A stretch of DNA of 64,000 bases from Stenotrophomonas rhizophila (GTDB lineage Bacteria; Pseudomonadota; Gammaproteobacteria; Xanthomonadales; Xanthomonadaceae), in the NCBI RefSeq assembly GCF_003751305.1, contig NZ_RJKV01000002.1, positions 1,302,001-1,366,000 on the forward strand, in the 5' to 3' direction. The position numbers were made by a program, and so were the translations under genes. Below the pieces are notes generated by a model that saw only the letters and a program-made list of their open reading frames with translations, was not told the origin of the DNA and did no database searches. Shown here piece by piece: positions 10,515 to 17,083 of this stretch. Numbering within the stretch: the stretch's first letter is position 1; each line of letters opens with the position of its first letter.

Positions 10515-10549
10515 AGAAAAGGCGCGGCCCGAGGGCTGCGCCTTTTTCT
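10515..10549. terminator. bidirectional rho-independent terminator
   Basis: An inverted repeat AAAAGGCGC(G)GCCC / GGGC(T)GCGCCTTTT with a GAG loop is flanked by A-runs on the left and T-runs on the right. It can therefore stop both the GumN-like gene (+) and phaR (-), which converge here. Confidence 0.8.
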
Positions 10550-10569
10550 TTACTGCGCCGAGCGTGGGC

Positions 10570-11115
10570 TCAGCGGCGGGTCTTGCCTGCGCCCGGTGCC
10601 GGCGTTTCCGGCTTCTTGCCGGTACCCGCACCCGTGCCCGTGCCGGTACCCGTCCCAGTGCCACCCGGACGGCCACCGAAGCCGCCGCCCATGTTGCGCT
10701 GGAAGTCCTGCCACATCTCCATGTTGCGCTCGGTCAGCTGGTTCATCATCGCCCAGGGGGTCTGGCCGAGGAGATTGCCCATCTGCTGGCGGAACTGCTG
10801 CTGCTGGTCCAGGAAGACCTGCATGCTGCGCTCCAGATAGTTGCCCATGAAGCCCTGCAGCGAGTCGCCATAGAAGCGGATCAGCTGGCTGAGCAGCTGG
10901 GTGGACAGCATCGGTTCGCCGTCCTGCTCCTGGTCGGCGATGATCTGCAGCAGCACCGAGCGGGTCAGGTCATCGCCGCTCTTGGCGTCACGCACCTCGA
11001 AGTCCTCACCGTCCAGGATCAGCTGGCGCACATCCTCTATGGTGATGTAGCTGGAGATTTCCGTGTCGTAGAGCCGGCGGTTCGGGTACTTCTTGATAAT
11101 GCGGGTCGCAGCCAT
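10570..11115 (-). CDS. phaR: polyhydroxyalkanoate synthesis repressor PhaR
   Basis: A 181-residue DNA- and PHA-granule-binding regulator of phasin/PHB genes. The N-terminal PHB accumulation domain is clear: RIIKKYPNRRLYDTEISSYI, then DGEDFEVRDAKSGDDLTRSVL. A central region with QLIRFYGDSLQGFMGNYLE matches the PHB_acc repeat. The C-terminus is a low-complexity Gly/Thr run (GGTGTGTGTGTGAGTG) coded by a degenerate hexanucleotide repeat at about 10619-10664, a likely length-variable tail. The longer frame to 11199 is rejected because homology begins at MAATRIIKKYPNRR. It lies downstream of phaB on the same strand. Confidence 0.93.
   Translation of the reverse strand: MAATRIIKKYPNRRLYDTEISSYITIEDVRQLILDGEDFEVRDAKSGDDLTRSVLLQIIADQEQDGEPMLSTQLLSQLIRFYGDSLQGFMGNYLERSMQVFLDQQQQFRQQMGNLLGQTPWAMMNQLTERNMEMWQDFQRNMGGGFGGRPGGTGTGTGTGTGAGTGKKPETPAPGAGKTRR
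10619..10664. repeat. degenerate hexanucleotide repeat inside phaR
   Basis: Alternating Gly-Thr codons (GGT/GGC/GGA with ACC/ACG) form an imperfect 6-bp tandem repeat at the 3' end of phaR. Copy number could change by slippage without changing the frame. Confidence 0.6.
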
Positions 11116-11201
11116 GAAGCAGTCACTCATCACAGTAGGCGCGCAGCATGGCGCAGTGCAGCAGCCTATGCAACCGCCATAGGTAGCAAGGGGCCGCATT
11201 T

Positions 11202-11215
11202 ATGTTGCGCAACAT
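11202..11215. promoter_or_regulatory. 14-bp perfect palindrome ATGTTGCGCAACAT between phaB and phaR (candidate PhaR operator)
   Basis: The palindrome lies in the 121-bp gap upstream of phaR and just after phaB. PhaR proteins are known to bind TGC/GCA-rich inverted repeats and to autoregulate. The site's position fits autoregulation, but the assignment is inference only. Confidence 0.4.
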
Positions 11216-11236
11216 GGAGTGCAGCATTTTTGGCGC

Positions 11237-11977
11237 TTACCACCCCATGTGGTGGCCGCCGTTGATGTCCAGGTTGGAGCCGGTGATCCAGGACGCTTCC
11301 TCGTTGACCAGGAAGGCCACTGCGTAGGCGATTTCCTCCGGCTTGCCGAGGCGGCCGGTGGGGATGTCGGCGATGATCTTGGCGCGCACTTCATCCGGCA
11401 CGGCCATCACCATGTCGGTGGCCACATAGCCCGGCGAAATGGTGTTAACGGTGATGCCGAAGCCGGCATTCTCACGCGCCAGCGAAATGGTGAAGCCGTG
11501 CATGCCGGCTTTGGCGGCGGCGTAGTTGGCCTGGCCGTACTGGCCCTTAAGGCCGTTGATGGAGCTGATCTGGATGACCCGGCCCCAGCCGCGGCGGCGC
11601 ATGCCCTCGATGACCGGACGGGTGACGTTGAACACCGAATTGAGGTTGGTGTTGATCACGTCGTGCCACTGGTCCGCGCGCATGCGGTGGAAGGTGGTAT
11701 CGCGGGTGATGCCCGCGTTGTTGACCAGGATCTCGACCGGCCCCAGCGCCGCTTCAACGGCCTGCACCATGCTTTCGGCGGTGCCGGGGTCGGACACATC
11801 GCCCGGGAAAATCGCTACGTCGCAGCCGCGCGCCAGCATTTTCTCGCGCCAGGCCCTGGCTTTGGCTTCGTCACGGTAGTTGGTGGCGACCCGATGGCCC
11901 TGGTCGGCCAGGCGTTGGCAGATGGCAGTACCGATACCGCCGGTACCACCGGTGACCAGTGCGACGCGAGATGTCAT
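11237..11977 (-). CDS. phaB: acetoacetyl-CoA reductase (NADPH)
   Basis: A 246-residue short-chain dehydrogenase that reduces acetoacetyl-CoA to (R)-3-hydroxybutyryl-CoA for PHB synthesis. The Rossmann motif TGGTGGIGTAIC replaces the usual TGxxxGIG pattern in PhaB fashion. NNAGITRDTTFHRM and the catalytic set Ser (ISSINGLKGQYGQ), Tyr and Lys (YAAAKAG) are present, and the protein ends with the PhaB-typical INGGHHMGW. It sits directly upstream of phaR on the same strand. No PHA synthase (phaC) is in this window. FabG is the alternative, but the GLKGQYGQANYAAAKAG segment and the ending favour PhaB. Confidence 0.9.
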   Translation of the reverse strand: MTSRVALVTGGTGGIGTAICQRLADQGHRVATNYRDEAKARAWREKMLARGCDVAIFPGDVSDPGTAESMVQAVEAALGPVEILVNNAGITRDTTFHRMRADQWHDVINTNLNSVFNVTRPVIEGMRRRGWGRVIQISSINGLKGQYGQANYAAAKAGMHGFTISLARENAGFGITVNTISPGYVATDMVMAVPDEVRAKIIADIPTGRLGKPEEIAYAVAFLVNEEASWITGSNLDINGGHHMGW

Positions 11978-12030
11978 GAGCAGCTACTCCGAAAGGCAGG
12001 GCCAACAAGGGGGAAAGCGATTCTGCAACA

Positions 12031-12936
12031 TCAGGGGGCAAAAGGGGCAGCCTCGCCAGCGGCGTGCAGGGTGGAAATGTCGCCCGGTGGCAACCGGGCC
12101 GGATCGAAGCCGGCGGCGGCCTGCTGAAGCCACCGGCCCACGTCATCGGCCCCTGCACCGATCGATGGCTCCTGGCCCAGCTGCGCCCATGCCCGGCGCA
12201 GGGCCGGCAGCGGCCGGGCCGGATCCACTGGCAGCGCCGCCTCGGACTTGGAGAGCTTGCGCCCTTCCGGGCCGAGCAGCAGCGGCAGATGCAGGTAGCG
12301 CGGTGTCGGCAAACCCAGGGCCTGCTGCAGCAGGATCTGGCGCGGTGTGGAATCGAGCAGGTCCGCCCCACGCACCACATCGGTCACCTGCTGCGCGCCA
12401 TCGTCGACCACGACCGCCAGCTGGTAGGCCCAATAGCCGTCGGCGCGGCGCAGCACGAAGTCGCCAACCTCGGCGTGCACGTCCTGCACGATGCGGCCCT
12501 GCAATCCGTCATCGAACCCCACGACGCTGCCGGTCGGCACCCGCAGCCGCACGGCAGGCTGCGCACGCGCGGCGCGGGCCACGCAGTGGTGATGGATGCC
12601 GCCCTGCGCGGCCAGCTCGCTGCGGCTGCAATGGCACGCAAACGCCTTACCCTCGCGCAGCAGCCGGTCCAGCGCCGCCTGATACAGCGCATCGCGCTGG
12701 CTCTGATGCACGACCGGCCCATCACTGTTCAGGCCGAAGGCGGCCAATGCGGCCAGTTGGCCGCTGACCGCGCCGGGCACCGTTCGAGGAGGATCGACGT
12801 CCTCCACCCGCACCAGCCACTGGCCGCCGGCGTGGCGGGCGAGCAGCCAACTGCCGAGCGCCGCCAGCAGCGAGCCGGGGTGCAGGGGGCCGGTAGGCGA
12901 GGGCGCAAATCGGCCGCAGTAGGGGAGCATGGACAT
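12031..12936 (-). CDS. gluQ: glutamyl-Q tRNA(Asp) synthetase
   Basis: A 301-residue truncated GluRS paralogue that attaches glutamate to the queuosine base of tRNA-Asp instead of to the 3' end. It keeps the class I catalytic core with the HIGH-like motif FAPSPTGPLHPGSL, a zinc-binding CHCSRSE segment and the KMSKS-like KLSKSEAALP. It lacks the anticodon-binding domain of GluRS, which fits its length. A second in-frame ATG at 12930 is possible. Together with queG in the same window it reflects use of queuosine-modified tRNA. It is divergent from htpX. Confidence 0.93.
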   Translation of the reverse strand: MSMLPYCGRFAPSPTGPLHPGSLLAALGSWLLARHAGGQWLVRVEDVDPPRTVPGAVSGQLAALAAFGLNSDGPVVHQSQRDALYQAALDRLLREGKAFACHCSRSELAAQGGIHHHCVARAARAQPAVRLRVPTGSVVGFDDGLQGRIVQDVHAEVGDFVLRRADGYWAYQLAVVVDDGAQQVTDVVRGADLLDSTPRQILLQQALGLPTPRYLHLPLLLGPEGRKLSKSEAALPVDPARPLPALRRAWAQLGQEPSIGAGADDVGRWLQQAAAGFDPARLPPGDISTLHAAGEAAPFAP

Positions 12937-12964
12937 GAACTATGAATCGTCGGTCAGTTTGCGA

Positions 12965-12994
12965 CTTGAATTCAAGCTGAAGTCACCGCAGATT
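12965..12994 (+). promoter_or_regulatory. candidate heat-shock (sigma-32) promoter of htpX
   Basis: CTTGAA (12965-12970) is followed after 15 nt by CCGCAGATT (12986-12994). This resembles the sigma-32 consensus CTTGAA, 12-15 nt, CCCCATnT. It ends 35 nt before the htpX ATG. HtpX is a heat-shock protein in E. coli, so position and gene fit; the -10 match is imperfect. Confidence 0.45.
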
Positions 12995-13029
12995 TGCATT
13001 CATCAACCTCCCATGAGCGTCCTTTTCCC

Positions 13030-13902
13030 ATGTTCAGTCGCATTGCTCTCTTCCTGCTGACCAACTTTGCGGTGCTGATCCTGGCCGGCATCGTGATGTC
13101 GGTACTGGGCGTCAATCCCAACCAGATGAGCGGCCTGCTGGTCTTCGCGGCCATCTTCGGTTTCGGCGGCTCGTTCATCTCGCTGCTGCTGTCCAAGTTC
13201 ATGGCCAAGCGCTCGACCGGCGCCGTCGTGATCACCGAGCCGCGCAACCCGACCGAACGCTGGCTGCTGGCCACCGTTGAACGCCAGGCCCGCGAAGCCG
13301 GCATCGGCATGCCCGAAGTGGCGGTGTACGAAGGCCCGGAAATCAACGCCTTCGCCACCGGCGCCAACCGCAACAAGGCCCTGGTCGCCGTCTCCACCGG
13401 CCTGCTGCACAACATGAGCGAAGACGAAGCCGAAGCCGTGCTCGGCCATGAAATCGCCCACGTCGCCAACGGTGACATGATCACCATGGCCCTGCTGCAG
13501 GGCGTGCTCAACACCTTCGTGATCGTCCTGGCCCGCATCGTCGGCGGCTTCATCGACAGCGCCCTGTCCGGCAACCGCGAAGGCGGCGGCCGCGGCTTTG
13601 CCTACTACATCATCGTGTTCGTCCTGGAAATGGTGTTCGGCCTGTTCGCCACCATGATCTCCATGTGGTTCTCCCGTCACCGCGAGTTCCGCGCCGACGC
13701 CGGTGGCGCCCACCTGGCCGGCCGCCAGAAGATGATCGCCGCCCTCGAGCGCCTCAAGGTCAACCACGGCCAGAGCACCCTGCCGACCCAGATCGCCGCC
13801 TTCGGCATCGCCGGCGGCGCCGCCAAGAAGCTGTTCATGAGCCATCCCCCGCTGGACGAGCGCATCGCCGCCCTGCGCGCCGCCAACAACACCGTGGTGT
13901 AA
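13030..13902 (+). CDS. htpX: protease HtpX
   Basis: An integral inner-membrane M48 zinc metalloprotease that degrades misfolded membrane proteins together with FtsH. The 290-residue protein starts with two membrane helices ([20 protein letters not shown] and the [19 protein letters not shown] segment). HEIAH is at residues 140-144 with the third zinc ligand in [15 protein letters not shown]. Two more hydrophobic helices lie after the active site. It ends with the family [14 protein letters not shown]. The 12-codon upstream extension of the frame is rejected because homology starts at [10 protein letters not shown]. Confidence 0.97.
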   Translation: MFSRIALFLLTNFAVLILAGIVMSVLGVNPNQMSGLLVFAAIFGFGGSFISLLLSKFMAKRSTGAVVITEPRNPTERWLLATVERQAREAGIGMPEVAVYEGPEINAFATGANRNKALVAVSTGLLHNMSEDEAEAVLGHEIAHVANGDMITMALLQGVLNTFVIVLARIVGGFIDSALSGNREGGGRGFAYYIIVFVLEMVFGLFATMISMWFSRHREFRADAGGAHLAGRQKMIAALERLKVNHGQSTLPTQIAAFGIAGGAAKKLFMSHPPLDERIAALRAANNTVV

Positions 13903-13926
13903 CCCACACCGCAGTGCGCAGAACAG

Positions 13927-13954
13927 AACGCCCGGCTTCCGCCGGGCGTTTTTT
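13927..13954 (+). terminator. rho-independent terminator of htpX
   Basis: AACGCCCGGC-TTCC-GCCGGGCGTT is a 10-bp perfect stem followed by a T-run, 25 nt after the htpX stop. Confidence 0.9.
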
Positions 13955-14048
13955 GTTGGGCGAGCGCCCGCGATCAAAAAATGTCAGTGCCGTCCAATAG
14001 ATGTCAGGAGCGTTGAGTTCTTCCATCCGCCACGCCAAGGTCTGTCGA

Positions 14049-14158
14049 GAGGTCGGCGGATAGCCCGGGCCAAGACCGTCAAGCGGCATGGATGCCGCTT
14101 GTCGAGCCCCCATGGACGGGTTTACGGCGTGTCTTGGCCCGGGCTATCCGCCGGCCTC
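14049..14158. repeat. composite stem / two-hairpin element, copy 1
   Basis: 28-bp outer arms at 14049-14076 and 14131-14158 are complementary, with a single T-G (wobble) pair. They enclose a CAAGCGGCAT-GG-ATGCCGCTTG hairpin (14080-14101) and the conserved GAGCCCCCATGGACGGGTTT core. The core is shared with copies at 28772-28883 and 29308-29412, while the outer-arm sequences differ. It lies between convergent htpX and suhB. No ORF is inside. Confidence 0.8.
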
Positions 14159-14180
14159 AGCGCCTCAGCAATGGAAGCGC

Positions 14181-14226
14181 TGCCGCTGCCGTTGCCGCTG
14201 CCGTTGCCGTTACCGTTACCGTTGCC
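14181..14226. repeat. hexanucleotide tandem repeat (TGCCGY/TACCGT)
   Basis: Seven and two-thirds units of a 6-bp repeat read TGCCGC, TGCCGT, TGCCGC, TGCCGT, TGCCGT, TACCGT, TACCGT, TGCC. It is in the htpX-suhB gap and non-coding as far as can be seen. Confidence 0.75.
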
Positions 14227-14240
14227 AGCATTCAACAGCA

Positions 14241-14262
14241 GCCGACCAGCGGTCGGCACTAC
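14241..14262. repeat. SMAG-like REP (GTAG-headed palindrome)
   Basis: GCCGACC-AGC-GGTCGGC followed by ACTAC. On the minus strand it reads GTAGTGCCGACC..., the layout of S. maltophilia SMAG repeats. With the composite element, the hexamer repeat and the suhB terminator it accounts for the 475-nt htpX-suhB gap. Confidence 0.7.
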
Positions 14263-14317
14263 CGAAGCACGACGAGCCAGGCTCGCTATGACGCGTCCAG
14301 CACGTCGCACGATGACA

Positions 14318-14351
14318 GCCCACAAACAACAACGGCGCCCGAAGGCGCCGT
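14318..14351 (-). terminator. rho-independent terminator of suhB
   Basis: On the minus strand, ACGGCGCC-TTCG-GGCGCCGT is followed by TGTTGTTTG, 26 nt past the suhB stop. The 8-bp stem has a stable TTCG loop. Confidence 0.8.
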
Positions 14352-14377
14352 CATGGTGCAGATCAGACCCAGCCCGA

Positions 14378-15205
14378 TCAGAACTTCGCGTCGAACTCCG
14401 CCGCGTAGCCCGTATTGACGAGCACCTTCTGCAGCGCATCGCTGATCTTCACATTGCCAGCCACGATCTGCTGCGTCTCCGGACCACGGCTGTCCATACG
14501 GGCCGGCGTAGCACCCTTGAAATCACAGACCCGGCCACCGGCCTCACGGACCAGCAGCACACCGGCGGCGATGTCCCAGGCCTTCACACCGGCCTCGAAG
14601 TACGCATCGGCACGGCCACAGGCCACATAGGCCAGATCCAGCGCCGCCGACCCCGTGCGGCGCACGTCTTCGGCCTGCACCAGCAGCGCATCCACCGCCT
14701 TCAGCTGCGCGCTCGTGCGCTGACGCTCACGCGGTGCAAAACCGGTATGGATCATCGCGCCGCCCAGATCCTTGCGCTCGGCAATACGGATACGGCGGTC
14801 ATTGAACACGGCGCCCGCACCACGGCTGGCGGTGAACAACTCATTGCGGAGCGGATCGAAGATCACCGCGTCGATCGGCTCACCGTTCTCGACCAGGGCG
14901 ATGGACACGCAGTAATGCGGGAAGCCGCGCAGGTAGTTGCTGGTGCCGTCCAGCGGATCGATGACCCACATGTAACGGTTCACCGACTGCACGCCACCTT
15001 CCTCACCCATGATCCCGTACTCGGGATAGGCGCGCTTGAGTTCCTTGACGATGACCTTTTCCGCATCTGCATCGACTTCACTGGCATAGTCCATGCGGCC
15101 CTTCTGCACGACGTTCAACGCCTCGAGCTTGTTGATGTTGCGCAACAGGACGTTGCCGGCGAGGCGGGCGGCCTTGACCATGACGGTGACGGCGGGTTTC
15201 TGCAT
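14378..15205 (-). CDS. suhB: inositol-1-monophosphatase SuhB
   Basis: A 275-residue Mg-dependent phosphatase. In gammaproteobacteria SuhB also joins the rRNA antitermination complex with NusA/NusB. Motifs are GEEGG for the first metal ligand, [19 protein letters not shown] for the phosphatase signature, and [17 protein letters not shown] near the C-terminus. A 36-codon upstream extension is rejected; ATG at 15205 ([14 protein letters not shown]) is the family start. It is divergent from trmJ with a 119-nt shared upstream region. Confidence 0.95.
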   Translation of the reverse strand: MQKPAVTVMVKAARLAGNVLLRNINKLEALNVVQKGRMDYASEVDADAEKVIVKELKRAYPEYGIMGEEGGVQSVNRYMWVIDPLDGTSNYLRGFPHYCVSIALVENGEPIDAVIFDPLRNELFTASRGAGAVFNDRRIRIAERKDLGGAMIHTGFAPRERQRTSAQLKAVDALLVQAEDVRRTGSAALDLAYVACGRADAYFEAGVKAWDIAAGVLLVREAGGRVCDFKGATPARMDSRGPETQQIVAGNVKISDALQKVLVNTGYAAEFDAKF

Positions 15206-15324
15206 GGCGAAAAGCTCCCGTAAAGGCAGAGTAGGGGTTTGGCGGGGGAAAAGAGCGGTCCCGGCGCAGAGGCCGGTCGCACAGTTTACCATTTGTCGCT
15301 GTCCTGCTCGCATTTGGCCTGTTC

Positions 15325-16098
15325 ATGTCCGTTCAAACCGCTCCCGCCCGCATCCGCTTCGTCCTGGTCGGCACCCAGCACCCCGGAAACATGGGGGCGG
15401 CCGCTCGTGCCATGAAAACCATGGGGCTGGGCCGCCTGGTCCTGGTCGCCCCGGAAAAACCGCTGGATGAAGAGGCCTTCCGCCGCTCGGCCGGCGCCGA
15501 AGACGTCCTCGGCGACGCGCCGGTCGTGGCGACCCTGGCCGAGGCCGTGGCCGACTGCCGCTTCGTGCTGGGCTGTACCGCCCGCTCGCGCCGGGTCCAG
15601 CTGGAAGAACTGCTGCCGGCCGTGGCCGCCCAGCGCGTACTGGCCAAGGCTGCCGAGCCGGCCGAAGTGGCCTTCGTATTCGGACGTGAGCGCACCGGCC
15701 TGACCAATGAAGAGCTGCAGCTCTGCCACGCCGCCGTGCATATTCCGTCCAATCCGGACTTCAGTTCCTTGAACCTGGCCGCCGCCGTCCAGGTGCTGGC
15801 CTATGAAGTGCGCATGGCCATCCTCGGGGCGGGCGATGCCCCCGTCGCCGCCCCGGCCGACCCCGGCTTCGGTGAAGCGCCGGCCAGCCATGCCCAGGTG
15901 GAAGGCCTGTTCGGCCAGCTCGGCGACACCTTGGATGAGATCGATTTCCACAAGGGCCGCGCGCCCGAGTCGGCCATGCGCAAGCTGCGCCGCCTGTTCC
16001 TGCGCACCGAGCTGAGCGAGCAGGAAGTGCGGCTGCTGCGCGGCATTCTGTCCGATGCACAGCGCATGGCGAGATTGGCGACAAATAAGCCCCTGTAA
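15325..16098 (+). CDS. trmJ: tRNA (cytidine/uridine-2'-O-)-methyltransferase TrmJ
   Basis: A 257-residue SPOUT-class methyltransferase that 2'-O-methylates position 32 of several tRNAs using AdoMet. The N-terminal SpoU domain has FVLVGTQHPGNMGAAARAMK, GCTARSRR, AFVFGRERTGLTNEEL and SSLNLAAAVQV, the trefoil-knot motifs 1-3. The C-terminal helical extension (FHKGRAPESAMRKLRRLFLR) is specific to TrmJ as opposed to TrmL. suhB beside trmJ is a common gammaproteobacterial arrangement, with both genes bearing on stable RNA. Confidence 0.94.
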   Translation: MSVQTAPARIRFVLVGTQHPGNMGAAARAMKTMGLGRLVLVAPEKPLDEEAFRRSAGAEDVLGDAPVVATLAEAVADCRFVLGCTARSRRVQLEELLPAVAAQRVLAKAAEPAEVAFVFGRERTGLTNEELQLCHAAVHIPSNPDFSSLNLAAAVQVLAYEVRMAILGAGDAPVAAPADPGFGEAPASHAQVEGLFGQLGDTLDEIDFHKGRAPESAMRKLRRLFLRTELSEQEVRLLRGILSDAQRMARLATNKPL

Positions 16099-16153
16099 GC
16101 CGACGCAGTTCTCACTTTTTCGGGTAGTCTGTCTTGATTCCTTGGGGGGAGTG

Positions 16154-17083
16154 ATGGGCTTGTCGGGACTGCGAAGGCTGCTGCAGAGCGTATTGCTGTG
16201 TTTGGCCATCGCCGCGACGACGGGGTCGGCGTGGGCCGGTCCCGCCCACGAACTGGTGCTGGGAAGGATCAGCGACGACCCGAAGTCTCACTATGCACAG
16301 CTGCAGCCCCTGCTGGATTACGTGATCCCGCGCATGCGCGATGTCGGCATTACCGAAGGCCGCATCCTGATGGCGCGGGACGCCCAGCAGATGGGCAGCT
16401 ATCTGCGCCGCGGCCGGGTCGACTGGGTCACTGAAACCTCCGGCACCGCCGTCGCGCTGGGCCTGCGCAGCGGCGCCAGGCCGCTGCTGCTGACCGAACG
16501 CAGTGGCGTGCGGGAGTACCACACGGTGTTCTTCGTGCGCCGCGACAGCCCCATCCAGACCCTGGAAGATCTGCGCGGGCATACGCTGGCGCTGCAGAAC
16601 GTGGCCTCCACCAGCGCCTACCTGGTGCCGGTGATGACGTTGTTGCAGCATGGCGAAACCCCGGAAATTCTGGCGTCGCTGGGCGACACGGCGGCACCGG
16701 ACAGCGTGGGCTATGTGTTCGCGCGGTCCGAATCCAACATCGCCACCTTCGTCCACAAGGGCCTGGTCGATGCCGGGGCGGTGAGCAGCGTGGACTGGGC
16801 CGACGGCAAGCGTATCCCGGCCAACTTCGTGCGTGACTTCCGGGTCATCCACCGCACCGAGCCGTATCCACGCGCTGTGGAAATGGTGCGCGAAGGGCTC
16901 GACCCGCGGGTGCGTGACCGCCTGCAGGAGGTGCTGCTGGAGGCCGCCTCGGACCCGCAGGGACGCAGTGCATTGAACGTGTTTTTTGGTACCTCCGGGT
17001 TCCACCGGGTGGATGCACAGATGCAGCACCGGCTGGATGAATTGAAACAGGGCTTGACGCGCGTGCGGATGGAAGTGGAATGA
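16154..17083 (+). CDS. PhnD-like periplasmic substrate-binding protein
   Basis: A 309-residue secreted protein with signal peptide (LLCLAIAATTGSAWAG). The fold is that of phosphate/phosphite/phosphonate-binding PhnD/PtxB: LVLGRISDDPKSHYAQLQPL, RGRVDWVTETSG, RRDSPIQTLEDLRGHTLAL, then a lobe ending in FFGTSGFHRVD. No ABC permease or ATPase is adjacent. The gene overlaps the GGDEF/EAL gene by 4 nt (ATGA). This suggests it is a periplasmic sensor subunit for that enzyme rather than a transporter component. A longer frame begins at 16055 inside trmJ, but the signal peptide places the start at ATG 16154 (GTG 16151 is also possible). Confidence 0.8.
   Translation: MGLSGLRRLLQSVLLCLAIAATTGSAWAGPAHELVLGRISDDPKSHYAQLQPLLDYVIPRMRDVGITEGRILMARDAQQMGSYLRRGRVDWVTETSGTAVALGLRSGARPLLLTERSGVREYHTVFFVRRDSPIQTLEDLRGHTLALQNVASTSAYLVPVMTLLQHGETPEILASLGDTAAPDSVGYVFARSESNIATFVHKGLVDAGAVSSVDWADGKRIPANFVRDFRVIHRTEPYPRAVEMVREGLDPRVRDRLQEVLLEAASDPQGRSALNVFFGTSGFHRVDAQMQHRLDELKQGLTRVRMEVE

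Noticed and set aside
14181-14226. Coding repeat or short peptide gene in the htpX-suhB gap
   Set aside because: The plus frames that cross it begin in the composite element, lack ribosome sites and read into the suhB terminator.
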